From contig JACQZE010000003.1 in NCBI GenBank assembly GCA_016207885.1, positions 310,001-374,000 on the forward strand: DNA of 64,000 bases, in the 5' to 3' direction. A program made the translations under genes and the position numbers. Each line of letters opens with the position of its first letter. Position 1 is the stretch's first letter. The notes under the pieces were generated by a model. The model was not told where the DNA came from and ran no database searches. It saw only the letters and a list, made by a program, of their open reading frames with translations. Positions 1 to 9,169 of the stretch are shown piece after piece. The DNA comes from Nitrospirota bacterium. Lineage in GTDB: Bacteria > Nitrospirota > Thermodesulfovibrionia > UBA6902.

Positions 1-744
1 AGACATCGAGAGCATGGCGTTAAGCATGTATTTGTCAAAGAACCTGTTTATGAAGCCTGTGAAGGATTTCGGCAGGACCTGGAGGCCGTATTTTATATTC
101 TCAACAAGCAGCTTTCTGCTGAACCCCGGCTTCACACTTCTGTTGAAATGAAATGCCATGGCAAGGTTTGATATCAAAGAGCCGGCAAAAGAGCCGTATA
201 TCATCCCCATATAGGACATCTTGAAATACCAGACCAGAATGAGGCTCAGGAGAACACTGGTCAGTACCTGCAAAAACACGAATGCCGAATGAAGCGCAGC
301 TTTTTCCATATTCTGATAAAGCAGGAGATAAAGCTGGTTAACCTGCCCGAGGTATGCTGTTAAGTAGGAGATGAATACGGCCGATCCGTAAACAGCAGCT
401 CCGGTCACAAGGACTGAGATAAAGTCTTTAGCGAAATAGACCGCTGCCGTTGAAGCAACGAACATTGTGAGAAGGTAAAGCTGTGCCGAAAAATAAAGCA
501 TATTCAGTTTTACTTCATCTTTGCGATACTCAAAATAATATCTTGGAACGGAAGACGGAACCCCTGCCGTGACAACGGCAACAGCGATAGTCGGAAAGGC
601 AAGCGCCAATACTATGACCCCGAAATCATCCGGCGACAATAGCCTTGTGAGTATCGGCAATGTCAGGAGATTCAGCCCGTATCCGACGAATTTAGGCAGA
701 ACGTAGATGAATATGTTTTTGATCTGTTTCTCTGATAATGACAT
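1..744 (-). CDS. Wzx-type polysaccharide flippase (3' end outside window)
   Basis: About 248 N-terminal codons are visible; the stop lies beyond the left edge. The protein begins MSLSEKQIKNIFIYVLPKF and runs through regularly spaced hydrophobic helices with the early LTLPILTRLLSPDDFG pattern. That pattern is typical of the polysaccharide-biosynthesis/MATE-like flippases (Wzx, RfbX), which move undecaprenyl-linked oligosaccharide across the inner membrane. It is the last visible gene of the minus-strand nonulosonic-acid/surface-glycan operon, 20 bases after the FkbM methyltransferase gene. This fits a job in exporting the glycan built by the upstream genes. The family call is firm; the exact substrate is inferred from context. 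Confidence 0.8.
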   Translation of the reverse strand, partial: MSLSEKQIKNIFIYVLPKFVGYGLNLLTLPILTRLLSPDDFGVIVLALAFPTIAVAVVTAGVPSSVPRYYFEYRKDEVKLNMLYFSAQLYLLTMFVASTAAVYFAKDFISVLVTGAAVYGSAVFISYLTAYLGQVNQLYLLLYQNMEKAALHSAFVFLQVLTSVLLSLILVWYFKMSYMGMIYGSFAGSLISNLAMAFHFNRSVKPGFSRKLLVENIKYGLQVLPKSFTGFINRFFDKYMLNAMLSMS

Positions 745-764
745 GGCGCGGAGAATGGCCCGGA

Positions 765-1628
765 TTACCTGTAAGCGTAAACAATAAGGCTGTAGGGTTT
801 GTTCCTGTAAAGATGATAAGGCGGTTTTTGCGCGGCATGGATAATGTACCTGAATCCCTCTCCTTTTAATAATGCAAGCAGGCCCGCAAGGTCGTTTTCC
901 GGATTTCCCTTGTCGTAATGATACTCGATGACCATCTCTTTGACGGATCCGATCTTTGATCTGTCCGCAAGTTCTCTGAGCGCCGCTGTCTCGGTTCCCT
1001 CTATGTCCATCTTCAGAAGATCAACCTCACCGTTTATGTATTCGGAAAGCAGAACCGAAGCAACCGTCTCCTCCTTGATCCTTTTGCCTTTTTCATGCAG
1101 CCTGGTTGTAAGGCTCATTCCTGTTGTTGTTGTCTTATCAAGGTCAGAATAAAAGACAGATTCTCCCTCTGAATTATTCAGTGCCGCATTGATCAGTGTC
1201 ACATCTTCAGCCAGTCCGTTTCTTTCGACATTATCCTTAAGCAGTTCAAATGTTTCAGCATGCGGTTCGAATGCTATGATCTTAGAACCGGGATAATACT
1301 TTTTAAAGAATAGGACAGACAACCCGAAATTGCTGCCGCAGTCAATTATCAAAGGGGTTTTGTTCGACGTCTCAAACGCATACTCTTTGTGAATAAATAT
1401 CTCATTGAAGAGCCCCCAGAATGTCTCGTAATCGTGAAACCTGACCGTGTAACCGTGAAATCTTTCGCTCTTTATCCTGATTCCCGGAACCACGCAAAGA
1501 ATGAGCATCTTCATGGCCAGGCGTAATGATAGAAAGAACATTGTGAGCTTGTTGAGAGCGCCGCGTTCATTTCTCAGTATGGCTGTTACATTCCTGGCAG
1601 ATGCGAATAATATCTCAGAGGTTCTCAT
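765..1628 (-). CDS. FkbM-family SAM-dependent methyltransferase
   Basis: This 287-residue protein carries the FkbM signature. Near residue 94 the stretch [18 protein letters not shown] is the SAM-binding glycine loop, followed by [17 protein letters not shown] (acidic ribose-binding strand) and [17 protein letters not shown]. FkbM enzymes O-methylate sugars or polyketides, and many sit in O-antigen or capsule clusters. The gene starts inside the last codons of the preceding acyltransferase gene (4-base ATGA overlap), so the two are translationally coupled. The N-terminal 60 residues are hydrophobic and poorly conserved, so the true start could be internal. It most likely methylates a hydroxyl on the surface glycan. 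Confidence 0.82.
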   Translation of the reverse strand: MRTSEILFASARNVTAILRNERGALNKLTMFFLSLRLAMKMLILCVVPGIRIKSERFHGYTVRFHDYETFWGLFNEIFIHKEYAFETSNKTPLIIDCGSNFGLSVLFFKKYYPGSKIIAFEPHAETFELLKDNVERNGLAEDVTLINAALNNSEGESVFYSDLDKTTTTGMSLTTRLHEKGKRIKEETVASVLLSEYINGEVDLLKMDIEGTETAALRELADRSKIGSVKEMVIEYHYDKGNPENDLAGLLALLKGEGFRYIIHAAQKPPYHLYRNKPYSLIVYAYR

Positions 1629-2179
1629 CTTCTGCTCTTTATCACCCTCGCCGGCACACCGGCAGCGACAGCGTACTCAGGCACATCCCTTGTAACGACC
1701 GCGCCGCTTCCGATGACAGCTCCCTTGTGAATTGTCACGCCGTCAAGTATCCTGGCTCCTGCGCCGATCCATACATCATCTTTTATCTCGATCCCCTTGT
1801 ACGTTTCGCCCTGGTCACATATAAATCTGTCTGTATGCTGATAATTATGCGTTGCCGGAATGATTACAACATGAGCGGCTATCCTGACCCCGCTGCCTAT
1901 CCTCAGGCCGCCGTGGCCGTAAAGGATGCTGAAGGGATTGACAGAACAGTTGTCGCCTATGGTGATATCGCCTCCGTACGTCATTATCATTGCATAATCA
2001 TGAACGGAACAGTTATCGCCTATCCTGATCGTCCCGCCATTGACAGTCCTGAGTACGCTGCGTCGGGAGATGCGGCAGCCGGAGCCTTTAATGATCTTTC
2101 CCTTTAAACGGTCTATGAGCGGTTTCAAAAGCTGCGACTCAGAAATCGGTTTTAATAAAGATTTCATGTTCAGATCCAT
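1625..2179 (-). CDS. Left-handed beta-helix (hexapeptide) acyltransferase
   Basis: This 184-residue protein is built from imperfect hexapeptide repeats between about residues 45 and 165 (for example [52 protein letters not shown]). The ending [18 protein letters not shown] is classic for the maltose O-acetyltransferase/WcaF/WbbJ group. The loop histidine in [10 protein letters not shown] is in the expected place for the catalytic base. Such enzymes transfer acetyl or other acyl groups from CoA to sugar hydroxyls. Its place in the glycan operon, coupled to the FkbM methyltransferase gene, supports a role in decorating the surface glycan. The sugar position acylated cannot be told from sequence. 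Confidence 0.85.
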   Translation of the reverse strand: MDLNMKSLLKPISESQLLKPLIDRLKGKIIKGSGCRISRRSVLRTVNGGTIRIGDNCSVHDYAMIMTYGGDITIGDNCSVNPFSILYGHGGLRIGSGVRIAAHVVIIPATHNYQHTDRFICDQGETYKGIEIKDDVWIGAGARILDGVTIHKGAVIGSGAVVTRDVPEYAVAAGVPARVIKSRR

Positions 2180-2200
2180 TTCACCGTCCCGGAATATATT

Positions 2201-4237
2201 TTATCTGTGCAGCGGTACAACACTCTCTCCGCCCCATTCATCGGCATATTCATTATTCGCGTAAGCTATAGCTTCATCCCCTGTCTTCCCGTTATCAAAC
2301 GCGTTTACAAGGCGGCCGATGTACTGCCCTATCCTGTAAGACGCGTTGCCGTCCCTGAACGGGTCTTTGTCTTTCACCCATGCTGAAAGATCGCCGAATC
2401 CCGGCATGCTCGCAGGGTCTTTGCGATACCGGCCGATAGCTGAGAAGAGTTCATCAATATCGTCAAATACTGCTTTCCCTTTACCCCAATCATAGATAGA
2501 GTTTGAATAGAGCTTTTCAAGATCAAGAATAACCGTCCTTGTGCCTGAAAGATATGATTCAAGTGCGGTTGTCCCGCCCACCAAAGACCCTACGCAGAGG
2601 TCCGCTGCCATGGCATTTTCAGCAGGATAGCTCTCTGTCTGGGGATGGCCGCTTATGAGCCTGGCCCTTCCGGTCTCAACAGCCTTATCCATTAATCCGC
2701 TTATCTCAGGCATCCTGTTAAACAGCGTATATGGAAACTTCGGCGCGCAGATCAGGCCAAGCGTCCTGTCGCCTATCACCAGTTCAAGCAGCCTCCTGTA
2801 TATGTAAGCGCTCCTCTTGTTTGGAATGAGGCTCATCCTGTCATCAGAGGAGTTCTCATCAAAGAATGTGATTATGAAATCCGCGCCTTTATCAAGGAGC
2901 TTTTTACGCTGCGATAAGGCATCCTCTTTCACTTCCTTCATGGCGTAGTCGGTAACGTAACCGCTGTATACAATATTACGGATCACTGAATTGCCCTCAT
3001 TATAGATCGCCCTGTATTCAGGCCCGAACAAAAAGTAGACATCTGAATATATACTCTGAAAAACAGACGGGCGGTGAAAGTTGGAGTATTGATAAGTGAC
3101 GGCCACCCCTCCGCAATCTTTGAGCGCCAGCGCAGCCGGGATGCCTGACTGCGATGACACGCTGGAGTTTATATGTATCTTCACTTTGTTGGCCCTGAAG
3201 AGATCATGCCAGTATGAATATTTATAAATGAAATAGCCCATTTTATTCAGATAAAAGAGAGGAATTATTTCCATCCTTGCCAATGCATGAAGATACGAAG
3301 CGATAAGTGATCTTGTCAGATGATTTATATTTTTTTTGGCTTCGGGCGTTGAAGACCAGACTGATGCCTCTTTTGATGTTGCCGCCTCTTTTGAAAGGCT
3401 GATAAATTTCAGCCCCTCTTTCTTTAAACTGTCCACTATATCCTGCGTAGCAGGCAAATGCGTCTTCTCAAAATATGTAAGCACCCTCTCATGAGGAATA
3501 TCCGATCTCAGCATCCAGAAGAACTCGCTTCTCCTTTTCAGGTCAAATACCACCTGCCTGCCTGTATATGATGAAGCTATAAGCATTGATTTTTTCTCTG
3601 CCCTCTTTATTCCCTGTCTCGCCGGCCGGGCTTTATTAGGTTTAAAGACCTTAAGTAAAACACTCAGCTTTTTTACCGCTGTATCAAGATATTTTTTTTG
3701 AAGCGGAAAACTTATTGACCTGTATGCCCCTGTATTCAGCCCGAATCCGGCAGCATAATCCTGAAGATAACCGGACCACAGGTTTTTTTTAAGCAGAAAG
3801 GTCGCTCTGCCCGCTTCGCTTAATGCGCTTCCTGAATGGCTAAGCGCCATATTTATAAATATCGCCGTCTCCATTATTTCTTCAGCTATTATTTTTTTAA
3901 AGAAGAGCGTGACCGCCTCACGGTCGAACTGCTTCTCAAATCCACTGATTATCCTGTTACTGTCAAGCTCTTTTCTGCCGATACTTTCACATATCTCAGT
4001 GATCTCGCCAAGTATGCCCATGTATCTGCTGCCGCCGTCCTCGTCCCTGACATCAGCCAGGGGAAAGTCCATCTTTTCAGGCTCTGATCTCAAGAGCCCT
4101 ATCTTTGTTAATACTGAGGCGATGGCTGCCGTGCGCGGAAACGCGTTAAAATAAAATACCCTTGAATATCTTTCCTTATGCATCAGGACGGAAAGCAGAG
4201 AAAACGGGGAGAGACATTCGATATAAACGATACTCAC
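2201..4237 (-). CDS. Large putative surface-carbohydrate transferase, GT-B-like C-terminus
   Basis: This 678-residue protein starts at GTG. I do not recognise a named family over its whole length. The C-terminal half (about residues 380-600) resembles a GT-B fold: SGIPAALALKDCGGVAVTYQ, then DVYFLFGPEYRAIY, and finally a donor-site-like segment LCVGSLVGGTTALESYLSG followed by TVILDLE. That layout recalls surface-carbohydrate and Kdo-type transferases. The N-terminal 200 residues are mixed helical without a clear motif. No transmembrane segments are evident, so it probably acts in the cytoplasm. It is the only plausible large glycosyltransferase in the visible operon, so it may transfer the nonulosonic acid. 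The function is inferred. Confidence 0.5.
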   Translation of the reverse strand: MSIVYIECLSPFSLLSVLMHKERYSRVFYFNAFPRTAAIASVLTKIGLLRSEPEKMDFPLADVRDEDGGSRYMGILGEITEICESIGRKELDSNRIISGFEKQFDREAVTLFFKKIIAEEIMETAIFINMALSHSGSALSEAGRATFLLKKNLWSGYLQDYAAGFGLNTGAYRSISFPLQKKYLDTAVKKLSVLLKVFKPNKARPARQGIKRAEKKSMLIASSYTGRQVVFDLKRRSEFFWMLRSDIPHERVLTYFEKTHLPATQDIVDSLKKEGLKFISLSKEAATSKEASVWSSTPEAKKNINHLTRSLIASYLHALARMEIIPLFYLNKMGYFIYKYSYWHDLFRANKVKIHINSSVSSQSGIPAALALKDCGGVAVTYQYSNFHRPSVFQSIYSDVYFLFGPEYRAIYNEGNSVIRNIVYSGYVTDYAMKEVKEDALSQRKKLLDKGADFIITFFDENSSDDRMSLIPNKRSAYIYRRLLELVIGDRTLGLICAPKFPYTLFNRMPEISGLMDKAVETGRARLISGHPQTESYPAENAMAADLCVGSLVGGTTALESYLSGTRTVILDLEKLYSNSIYDWGKGKAVFDDIDELFSAIGRYRKDPASMPGFGDLSAWVKDKDPFRDGNASYRIGQYIGRLVNAFDNGKTGDEAIAYANNEYADEWGGESVVPLHR

Positions 4238-4260
4238 GATATTGAAATATTATCCGGATA

Positions 4261-4791
4261 TCACTTCTTCAGCAGGCCCATGATATCACAGTCAAGATAC
4301 TCGCCGTTTAAATAAAAATACTCTTTAAATTTCCCTTCAGGCTTAAAACCCGCCTTCTCAAACGCTCGCCTTGAAGCCTCATTCCCCTCAATTACCCCGG
4401 CATACAATTTCCTGAGATTCAGCTTATTGAAGGCATGCCCGGCTACAAGATTTATGGCCTCAGTAGCATACCCTTTGCCCTGTGAGCCCTCTTCCGCAAC
4501 GATGACGCCGACCTTTGCGTGCCTGCTTCTCCAGTCGATACTGTTAATTGTAATATTGCCGATATGTTTCGACCCCTTCTTCAGAAAAATACCAAGGAGC
4601 ATCCCGGTCTTGCTGCTGTTATAACTGCTGATGTAGTCTTTAAGCCCTTCGGGAGTGGAAGGGAATTTCCCGCTCTCCATAAAGACGGTGTTCTTCTGGC
4701 TGTTGATCCATGAAGCATATTTGTCAAGGTTGCCTTCCTGCGACAGCGGCCCGAGATAAATACTTTTGCCCTCTAAAAATATCGAATTCAT
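4261..4791 (-). CDS. GNAT-family N-acetyltransferase (RimJ/RimL-like)
   Basis: The product has 176 residues. The ATG at 4791 is preferred over a TTG at 4800 because the GGGAGG Shine-Dalgarno sequence sits about 10 bases before the ATG but touches the TTG. The fold is GNAT: VGVIVAEEGSQGKGYATEAI contains the Q/R-x-x-G-x-G/A acetyl-CoA loop, and NEASRRAFEKAGFKPEGKF is the usual C-terminal helix-strand. Members acetylate amino groups on proteins or amino-sugars. Being next to a PIG-L deacetylase suggests a deacetylate-then-reacylate step on an N-acyl sugar, which would change the N-acyl group of the nonulosonic acid or a neighbouring residue. The substrate is inferred. Confidence 0.75.
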   Translation of the reverse strand: MNSIFLEGKSIYLGPLSQEGNLDKYASWINSQKNTVFMESGKFPSTPEGLKDYISSYNSSKTGMLLGIFLKKGSKHIGNITINSIDWRSRHAKVGVIVAEEGSQGKGYATEAINLVAGHAFNKLNLRKLYAGVIEGNEASRRAFEKAGFKPEGKFKEYFYLNGEYLDCDIMGLLKK

Positions 4792-4806
4792 CTTCTTCAA
4801 TCCTCC

Positions 4807-5493
4807 CTAAATGATTTGCCTGATGACCTGAAACGCTTCGGCAGAGCCAAGACCTGCAACGGTGCCCCATCTCTTTGCATACAGTTCTATCGCCTCAACA
4901 GACCTCGGGTGCGGAAACGCCCTTGATTCAGTCTCATATTCTCTGAACGCCTTTATTTTTTTGGCAAGGGCCTTTGAAATATCTACAAAATGATTCGGCA
5001 TGAAATAACTGTCAGAAGATGGGGCGCTCCATTCAGTTGAAGAGGGAACCTCAAACGAATATATCGCCCTTGCGCGCTCGCCTGCCATAGGCCTGAAAGC
5101 TGTCATGACAGCCCTGAATGTTATGCAGTGGTCATAATTCAGATCGCCCTTATGGTGAGTGAATACGATATCGGGATCTGTCTCTTTCTTTATGAGTTCT
5201 ATCGTCTTGACAATATCCAGAAGCGCCACAGTATCAAATCTGTTATCAGGAAGATCAAATGAGAAGGTCTTTTTGACGCCCAGGATTTTGCCTGCTTTTC
5301 TTAACTGTTTCTTCAGATCAGCAATATCTTTCTCTCTCTTAGCCCTCATCCTCCTGCTGTCCCTTGAAGTGACCCCCTCGCCGAGTATCAAAGTGTAGAC
5401 GCTGTTGCCTTCCGCCGCAAGCCTTGCCATTGTGCCGCCGCACCCGAGTACCTCGTCATCAGGATGCGCCGCAACTATCAGGATATTCTTCAT
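4807..5493 (-). CDS. PIG-L (LmbE) family zinc-dependent N-deacetylase
   Basis: This 228-residue protein begins with the family hallmark AAHPDDEVLGCGGTMARL (residues 8-25; the H-P-D-D triad supplies zinc ligands and the catalytic Asp). The second histidine motif is in VFTHHKGDLNYDHCIT. PIG-L/LmbE/MshB enzymes remove acetyl groups from GlcNAc-containing substrates. A strong GGGGAG ribosome site lies inside the end of the preceding WbqC gene, and the two genes abut. In this operon it likely deacetylates an amino-sugar intermediate, with the following GNAT available to reacylate it. The family call is firm; the pathway role is inferred. Confidence 0.85.
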   Translation of the reverse strand: MKNILIVAAHPDDEVLGCGGTMARLAAEGNSVYTLILGEGVTSRDSRRMRAKREKDIADLKKQLRKAGKILGVKKTFSFDLPDNRFDTVALLDIVKTIELIKKETDPDIVFTHHKGDLNYDHCITFRAVMTAFRPMAGERARAIYSFEVPSSTEWSAPSSDSYFMPNHFVDISKALAKKIKAFREYETESRAFPHPRSVEAIELYAKRWGTVAGLGSAEAFQVIRQII

Positions 5494-6216
5494 TTAATTA
5501 TATCTCCCCTTGATAAGATCTTCTTTTGTCATGTTGCCTTCCATGAGTATCTCAAGGCTTTTTCCGCCACAGTTAAATAGCAGGTCTAAAATGGAAAGAT
5601 GAGAGATGAAATCCCCGTTGACCTGCGGGTAGGAAGGGTGCTTGTATTCCTGGAATACCGGTTTTACTCCTGCAAGCTCAAAAGCCTTTTCATCGGCATA
5701 ATCCCTGCCGAGCTCCCCGAAGATATAGACATCCGCATTGAGCTTCTTACACATATCAAGAACAAGGCCGCTTTTAACTCCCTCAAAATTATATTGAGAG
5801 GCATCCCGGAAATCAACCTTGATACCGAGAATGTCAAGAAAAAATTTGAGCATATATTCGTTTAAGTCAGTAAGATTCTCCCATTCGCGATTGTAGACAT
5901 CTTCAAAAAAAGAAGCATACCTGTCAAAATGCGGAGCGTTAGAGTAGTTGAGTTGAATTGACTTCCAGTGTTTTCTCCGCCAGGGCTCACTATTATTTAT
6001 CCTGATATCTTTTATAGTCTTCTCCCTGTGCCCTGCTTTGAGCACCGGCACGGTGAGCCAGATAGGGCCGCTCCGGGTCTTTATCCTGTTGCGGTTATTC
6101 CAATCCTTCGGAAGGTACTGGACCTGATTGAAGGACACAAAAGCGTCAGCAAGCGCGATCTTATGGAATAACCCGAGCCATGGAAGGTATACAGGCTGAT
6201 GAGCGGTCAGTATCAA
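5494..6216 (-). CDS. WbqC-like family protein
   Basis: I place the start at the TTG at 6216, giving 240 residues, because GGAG at 6224-6227 is spaced 7 bases from it. An in-frame ATG at 6270 would add 18 unlikely residues overlapping the upstream methyltransferase. The mature start ILTAHQPVYLPWLGLFHKI, followed by DAFVSFNQVQYLPKDW and RNRIKT, is the conserved WbqC N-terminus. WbqC proteins recur in O-antigen and flagellin glycosylation clusters, beside nucleotide-sugar or aminotransferase genes. Their reaction is not well established. The gene lies 4 bases after the TylF-like methyltransferase stop, within the operon. Confidence 0.8.
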   Translation of the reverse strand: MILTAHQPVYLPWLGLFHKIALADAFVSFNQVQYLPKDWNNRNRIKTRSGPIWLTVPVLKAGHREKTIKDIRINNSEPWRRKHWKSIQLNYSNAPHFDRYASFFEDVYNREWENLTDLNEYMLKFFLDILGIKVDFRDASQYNFEGVKSGLVLDMCKKLNADVYIFGELGRDYADEKAFELAGVKPVFQEYKHPSYPQVNGDFISHLSILDLLFNCGGKSLEILMEGNMTKEDLIKGRYN

Positions 6217-6220
6217 TCTC

Positions 6221-6988
6221 CTACTCCAGCACGGCAAAGGAACGCGTTGTGTCAAATGTGCAGCGTTCAAGCCTCAGGTTATTGATCCCTATCCCATCCA
6301 TGACAGCCTGTGTCTCGCCCGGCCAGTCAGGATGCCCCACTTCGTCAAAGGCTATGACAGCGCCCTTCGGCATCCTCGGGAGAAAATGTTTTAAGGCAAC
6401 CTTTGTCGCCTCATACAGATCAAAATCCAGATAAAGAAGCGAGACGACCAGGCTCGGATCCTTCTTGATATACTTCGGTATCGTCTTCATGACATCGCCC
6501 TTAACAAGCTCGACCTTATTTATGTGCCCCAGAAACCTGTTCCTGTCATAAAGCCCGATGCATTTCTCCAGCTCCTTGTAACTGTCAACAGCCATGCCTC
6601 CGACATGCGAGTGGCCTGATGAACTCCCGCTGTCTTTTGAGGAGAGATGCGGGAAGCCTGCAAATGTGTCAAATCCTATTATCTTTCTGGTATAGTTGAC
6701 CTCTTCAAAGATAGCGCTGAACTGGGCAAAGGACATCAAGCCGCCTCCGAACGCGACGCCGCATTCAACAATTGAACCATGCACATTGACCACCCTCTTG
6801 AAGAGTTCATACTTGTAGAGGAATGTCGCAAGGTCCTGACGCGGAACATACATGCTGAAGTTCATGAGCTTTTCAATATCAGTGAGGCCGCTCTCAGAAT
6901 ATCCTTTTTCCAGGTCATCGATAAATGACCTCTCCTTTTCATTCCTTTTCTCAAAACCCAATCTGTAGCCTTTTTTATCCTTTCCCAT
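6221..6988 (-). CDS. TylF/MycF-like class I methyltransferase
   Basis: The product has 255 residues. The ATG at 6988 is chosen because GGAGG is spaced 5 bases before it; an ATG at 7000 would put the ribosome site inside the gene. The SAM-binding segment is GSIVECGVAFGGGLMSFAQ, followed by KIIGFDTFAGFPHLSS and SLLYLDFDLYEATKVALKHF. The last carries the metal-binding acidic pair of macrocin-O-methyltransferase-type enzymes, and AVIAFDEVGHPDWPGE matches the third metal-ligand region. TylF/MycF enzymes are Mg-dependent sugar O-methyltransferases. With the FkbM protein and the 199-residue methyltransferase it makes three methyltransferases in one operon, so the exported glycan is probably methylated at more than one position. 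Confidence 0.82.
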   Translation of the reverse strand: MGKDKKGYRLGFEKRNEKERSFIDDLEKGYSESGLTDIEKLMNFSMYVPRQDLATFLYKYELFKRVVNVHGSIVECGVAFGGGLMSFAQFSAIFEEVNYTRKIIGFDTFAGFPHLSSKDSGSSSGHSHVGGMAVDSYKELEKCIGLYDRNRFLGHINKVELVKGDVMKTIPKYIKKDPSLVVSLLYLDFDLYEATKVALKHFLPRMPKGAVIAFDEVGHPDWPGETQAVMDGIGINNLRLERCTFDTTRSFAVLE

Positions 6989-7040
6989 AAAGTCCTCCAT
7001 TATTCAGATAACTTACTCTATATAAAAATATAAGACCTGC

Positions 7041-8066
7041 TTAACCATGCTCCAGAAATTTCCTGATCTCATCTGCGGCACGAACCGCCCCCTGTCCGTC
7101 AAACATCCTTCCTGCCCTCTGAGCCATAGTGTTTCGAAGGCTGCTGTCATCGGCCAATCTCTTGATAGATGATTCCAGCTTATTGTCAAACGAGGCATCA
7201 TCACTATAGTTCAATCCAAGTATGATGCCCTTCTTATCAAGTTCGTTAACATTTCTATACTGGTTCTCCCAGAGGCTTATCCCTATGACAGGCTTTTTCA
7301 ATGTCGCCAGTTCATAAAGCGTAAATCCTCCCGCTGAGATCGCCATATCACATTTTTTCATGAAGGGATAAAGGTCGTTACTGCCGCGTATAAGTTCTAC
7401 ATCTTTCTCTATACTGCCTGCAACATCTTCTATCTCTTTCACATTCTCATAATAAGGGCCGATTATCACTGTGATGCTGAAATCACCCGGCAGTTCATCA
7501 AGCATCCTCATGCTTCTCTCTGAAAGCCGGTAATGGTCGATACCGCCCATGGTGATAAGAACATTGCGGACATCCGTGTTTTCCTCATAAGCTGAAGGTT
7601 CCCGAAACGGCCTGCTGAGGATGCAGTAATTGATCCCGAGCAGTTTATGCGGGGCTTCATACTTCAGCTCCTCCGCGCCGAGCCCGCCGTTAATGACCAT
7701 ATCACATGGCAGCGGACGGTCTGCGAGGTCATCCATGCATATGACCTTAAAGTTCTTTTTTGAAAATGTATCAAGGTATTTCGCATCTACGGAATAGGAG
7801 TCAAAGATAACAGAGTCCAGATCATTTTCCCGCATGAAGCTCAGGGTCTTGTCCGCGTCATCGCCTGTATTTATCGGTGTATTAATAAAACCTGACTCAA
7901 AAGTAAAGCTGCTTAATAACTCTTTCGCGCTATTATCATCAAGCGAAAGAAAGACCGGCTCCACGCCTTTTATCCTGAGCCCCTCGGCAAGCGAGATGCA
8001 GCGTTTGAGGTGCCCAAGCGCAATATCAGGACTCGCGTCCGTCCTGATAAGTATGCGCTGCCCCAC
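7041..8066 (-). CDS. pseG: PseG-like UDP-sugar hydrolase
   Basis: This 341-residue GT-B-fold protein opens with ILIRTDASPDIALGHLKRC, matching the PseG motif around the catalytic His of the G-H-x-x-R segment. A C-terminal donor-site region MAISAGGFTLYELATLKKP follows. PseG removes UDP from UDP-2,4-diacetamido-2,4,6-trideoxy-L-altrose, giving the free sugar that PseI condenses with phosphoenolpyruvate. The only in-frame start is a GTG, directly preceded by AAGGA and just after an in-frame TAA. That spacing is tight, so expression may rely on coupling to the upstream methyltransferase stop at 8070. The PseG assignment is strong because pseB, pseC, pseI and a PseH-like gene are in the same operon. 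Confidence 0.85.
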   Translation of the reverse strand: MGQRILIRTDASPDIALGHLKRCISLAEGLRIKGVEPVFLSLDDNSAKELLSSFTFESGFINTPINTGDDADKTLSFMRENDLDSVIFDSYSVDAKYLDTFSKKNFKVICMDDLADRPLPCDMVINGGLGAEELKYEAPHKLLGINYCILSRPFREPSAYEENTDVRNVLITMGGIDHYRLSERSMRMLDELPGDFSITVIIGPYYENVKEIEDVAGSIEKDVELIRGSNDLYPFMKKCDMAISAGGFTLYELATLKKPVIGISLWENQYRNVNELDKKGIILGLNYSDDASFDNKLESSIKRLADDSSLRNTMAQRAGRMFDGQGAVRAADEIRKFLEHG

Positions 8067-8069
8067 TCC

Positions 8070-8669
8070 TTAATAATCCCCTTTGTAAAGATAAATGGTG
8101 AAGTCGTGCGGCATATAATCATGCCTCAGCACCGCCTTTCTGCTCAGGGTCAGACAAAAATCCATCATCTCTCCTGGGTCAGCATAGTATTCTTCATCTT
8201 CAAAAAAATCTGCCTTCCTGCTCAGAATATTAAATGCAGCGCCTGTCCTACATAAAGAGAACATCGACTTAACCGTCTCTTTTACAAAAGCCTCATGGCC
8301 TTCGATCTTTCTGTTGAAGATGCCTGATGCAAATACAAAGTCATAGAGCGGTTCAGAAATACTTATCTCGTTTATGTTCTGCACCTTAAAGTTAATATCA
8401 GGATGGCTGCGTTGAGCCTCAGTTATCATTGAGGGGGTTATGTCAACTCCCGAATAATCAAGAGTCTTATACCTCGTCTTTAACCATGTATAAAGATCGC
8501 CGAGGCCGCAGCCTACATCAAGAATCTTTTTACCTTCAAGGTCAGCTATCTGTGAAAAGACAAGGAATCTCTTCTCCTGCGACTCCCTGCTTCCCCACGC
8601 GACAGAGCGTATATCATTGCCGTGCCGGGCTACATTGCCTTTATAAAAATCAATAAGATCCTTAAACAT
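8070..8669 (-). CDS. Class I SAM-dependent methyltransferase
   Basis: This 199-residue protein has the clear motif I segment KKILDVGCGLGDLYTWL, motif II in DYSGVDITPSMITEAQRSH, and the post-motif strand LYDFVFASGIFNRK. The core is a compact 7-strand Rossmann-like methyltransferase without an added domain, so the substrate is not shown by sequence. It lies between pseG and the PseH-like acetyltransferase gene with gaps of only a few bases. A role in methylating a nonulosonic-acid precursor or the assembled glycan is likely. Residues 1-45 precede the catalytic core and are helical and charged. Confidence 0.8.
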   Translation of the reverse strand: MFKDLIDFYKGNVARHGNDIRSVAWGSRESQEKRFLVFSQIADLEGKKILDVGCGLGDLYTWLKTRYKTLDYSGVDITPSMITEAQRSHPDINFKVQNINEISISEPLYDFVFASGIFNRKIEGHEAFVKETVKSMFSLCRTGAAFNILSRKADFFEDEEYYADPGEMMDFCLTLSRKAVLRHDYMPHDFTIYLYKGDY

Positions 8670-8674
8670 ATCGC

Positions 8675-9169
8675 TCAGCTTTCCATCCCCGGCTCATAGC
8701 GCATTGCGATATGCCCGGAAGGAGTTTTTGTGTAATCCTTCAGTTCGGTGAAACCTGCTTTGGAAAAGGCAGATATGCTTGCTCTGTTGTTTTCCTTTAT
8801 AAAAGCTATGAAGCTTCTGTGGGCATCTTCCTTAAGCATCAATTTTACGCACTCCGTTAATGAGGCCACACCAATTCCTTTTCCCGTGTACCCGTCGATT
8901 AGATAGATCGTAACAATATATGCATCTTCTTCTTTAGCGAACCTGACCTGGCCCATAGGAGTGTTGTCAGAGCTGATAATAAAAAGGCGTATCTTATCGT
9001 CCTTTAATACCCTCTCAAACCATGCGCAGTGCTCATCCCATGTCACCTCTCTGCCGCTGCTTCCCAGTTTGACAAGAGAAGGGGTATTTCTCCATTGGAA
9101 TATCATGCTCCTGTCATCATCCCTGACCGGCCTTACAGACACATTGCCAACCGCATTACCCATGATCAT
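8675..9169 (-). CDS. PseH-like GNAT N-acetyltransferase
   Basis: This 164-residue GNAT protein has the N-terminal VSVRPVRDDDRSMIFQWRN and FIISSDNTPMGQVRF signatures. Its acetyl-CoA loop is IDGYTGKGIGVASLTEC, and it ends with NNRASISAFSKAGFTELKD. The order and length match PseH, which acetylates the 4-amino group of UDP-4-amino-4,6-dideoxy-N-acetyl-altrosamine between the PseC and PseG steps. The gene starts inside the stop codon of the epimerase gene (9169), so the two are coupled. A second GNAT gene at 4261-4791 could also do this step; proximity to pseG favours this one. The acyl group added need not be acetyl. Confidence 0.75.
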   Translation of the reverse strand: MIMGNAVGNVSVRPVRDDDRSMIFQWRNTPSLVKLGSSGREVTWDEHCAWFERVLKDDKIRLFIISSDNTPMGQVRFAKEEDAYIVTIYLIDGYTGKGIGVASLTECVKLMLKEDAHRSFIAFIKENNRASISAFSKAGFTELKDYTKTPSGHIAMRYEPGMES

